This document shows, one piece after another, positions 63,195-64,000 of a stretch of DNA of 64,000 nt (its first letter is position 1; each line of letters starts with the position of its first letter). The notes below the pieces were generated by a model. The model saw only the letters and a program-made list of their open reading frames with translations. It did no database searches and had not been told where the DNA came from. The position numbers and the translations under genes were made by a program. Source of the DNA: Sphingomonas endophytica. GTDB taxonomy: Bacteria > Pseudomonadota > Alphaproteobacteria > Sphingomonadales > Sphingomonadaceae. The stretch lies in assembly GCF_014199415.1 (NCBI RefSeq), contig NZ_JACIJN010000007.1, positions 124,001 to 188,000 of the forward strand, given 5' to 3'.

Positions 63195-63302
63195 GGCGGA
63201 GAGGCCGTGGATAAGGACCCGAGGTTCCGACCTTGGTCGTAAGTCGTTGTTGCGGCTCCGCTATCCTGCAATATTCCTTTGCGAACGCAGTGGAGGCGGC
63301 CA

Positions 63303-64000
63303 GTGAACATCATCCTGTTGGCGACAGCGATCGCGCAGGCCGCGGCGCCCGCCCCGTCGCCGGTCGAGCAGGCGCGCGCGATCGTCGGCGACGCGCCCAC
63401 GACCACGCAGACCCTCGTCCTCAGCGACGTCCCCAAGCCGACCGGCCCGTCACGCGTCTTGTTCAACGGCCGCGACCTGTCCGGGTGGCAGCCGTGGCTC
63501 GGGTACCCCGACCCGTCGGTTACTTACCGCGACAAGCCCGGCGCAACCGCGATCGGCCGATCGCGCTCGACCGCGGGCGATTTTGCGGTCAGGGCGATCG
63601 ACGGCAAGCTGGCGCTGTGGGTCAAGGGCGAAACCTGGGGCGCTTTGGTCCATGACGCCGACCTGCGCGACTATCACCTGCGGCTGGAATATCGCTGGGG
63701 CGACCAGCGCTGGGCGCCGCGCGCCGGACAGCCGCCCAACAACGGCCTGCTCTATCATACGCATGGCACGCCCGGCGCGGTGTTCGGGACATGGCAGCCC
63801 TCGGTCGAGTTCGAGATCATGACCGGTTCGACCGGCATGGCGGTCGCGGTCGGGCGCGATGTGCGCATCCGTACCGCCGCCGCGCTCGACCCGTCATTGA
63901 TCTCGCCGCCGGTCCGCTACCGGATGGGCGGGAAGCCGGTCGAGATCGTCAACGGCTCGCTGATCTGGAACGTCGAGAATGCCCGCGATGCCGAGCGGCC
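63303..64000 (+). CDS. DUF1080/3-keto-disaccharide hydrolase-type protein (3' end missing)
   Basis: The frame from GTG 63303 is open to the window end (232 residues visible). A short signal-like start (NIILLATAIAQAAAPAP) is followed by RVLFNGRDLSGWQPW near residue 50, the DUF1080 opening motif, and later HLRLEYRWGD and NNGLLYHTHG, which match the LamG/jellyroll fold of 3-keto-glycoside hydrolases. Members cleave 3-keto-disaccharides or bind glycans. No other frame fits. The stop and C-terminus lie outside. Confidence 0.8.
   Translation, partial: MNIILLATAIAQAAAPAPSPVEQARAIVGDAPTTTQTLVLSDVPKPTGPSRVLFNGRDLSGWQPWLGYPDPSVTYRDKPGATAIGRSRSTAGDFAVRAIDGKLALWVKGETWGALVHDADLRDYHLRLEYRWGDQRWAPRAGQPPNNGLLYHTHGTPGAVFGTWQPSVEFEIMTGSTGMAVAVGRDVRIRTAAALDPSLISPPVRYRMGGKPVEIVNGSLIWNVENARDAER

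Overview
The window is a GC-rich, densely coded chromosomal segment from an alphaproteobacterium of the Sphingomonadales, most likely Sphingomonas or a close relative. This is inferred from gene content and order (DUF3576-leuS-lptE-holA; DUF6489-mnmE-mnmG-rsmG-parA-parB; rnd-lptC-lptA-lptB-rpoN), from the alphaproteobacterial-type tRNA-Gln, and from protein style. No transposase, integrase, phage gene, rRNA or CRISPR array was seen. It looks like core chromosome with a small CcdAB toxin-antitoxin pair inserted.

Layout. 0-10 kb: partial lolA, xth, ribA, a HAD phosphatase, yggS, a ThiE-like protein, an exported beta-barrel-like protein, then DUF3576-leuS-lptE-holA. 10-15.5 kb: the minus-strand chain DUF6489-mnmE-mnmG-rsmG-parA-parB, a partition and tRNA-modification cluster that usually lies near the replication origin. 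Three identical 16-bp parS sites (11.77, 14.03 and 20.37 kb) accompany it, all inside or at the edge of coding sequence. 15.7-20.1 kb: dienelactone hydrolase, ftsK and a UbiH-type hydroxylase. 20.1-27.1 kb: a split ligase-associated DNA-damage-response group (PdeM nuclease, DEXH helicase, exonuclease), with two peptidase genes and a 60-aa membrane protein between its members and no ligase in the window. 27.3-32.7 kb: S10 peptidase, DUF885 peptidase, rlmE, ppx. 32.8 kb: tRNA-Gln(CUG). 33-38.3 kb: a GH43 glycosidase behind a xyl-box-like operator, serine acetyltransferase, a PuuD-like amidotransferase, a small lipoprotein and a MATE exporter. 38.3-42.7 kb: rpoN and lptB-lptA-lptC-rnd. 42.9-48.7 kb: a glycine-rich double cold-shock protein, prfC, mgtE, cyclophilin and a LysR regulator. 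49-56.3 kb: a Cdc48/p97-type double AAA ATPase, an MFS transporter, a methyltransferase, an S41 peptidase, a lipoprotein and glutaminyl cyclotransferase. 56.4-64 kb: glnK-amtB behind a clear sigma-54 promoter, small proteins, ccdAB, tldD, a zinc-finger protein, an ABC ATPase and a partial DUF1080 protein.

How the parts connect. ParA, ParB, the parS sites and FtsK together cover chromosome segregation. LptE, LptC, LptA, LptB and LolA belong to outer-membrane assembly. RpoN is encoded about 20 kb from a glnK-amtB promoter that carries its -24/-12 signature. Most gaps between 3' ends hold short palindromic repeats of five sequence families, most of them bounded by CGTC(A)/TGACG ends; they are the main repetitive feature. 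The strongest non-routine observations are the parS sites built into coding sequence, the ligase-less DNA-damage cluster, the palindromic repeats, the sigma-54 promoter, the xyl-box-like operator, and two possible small RNAs. No wholly new system can be proven from sequence alone.
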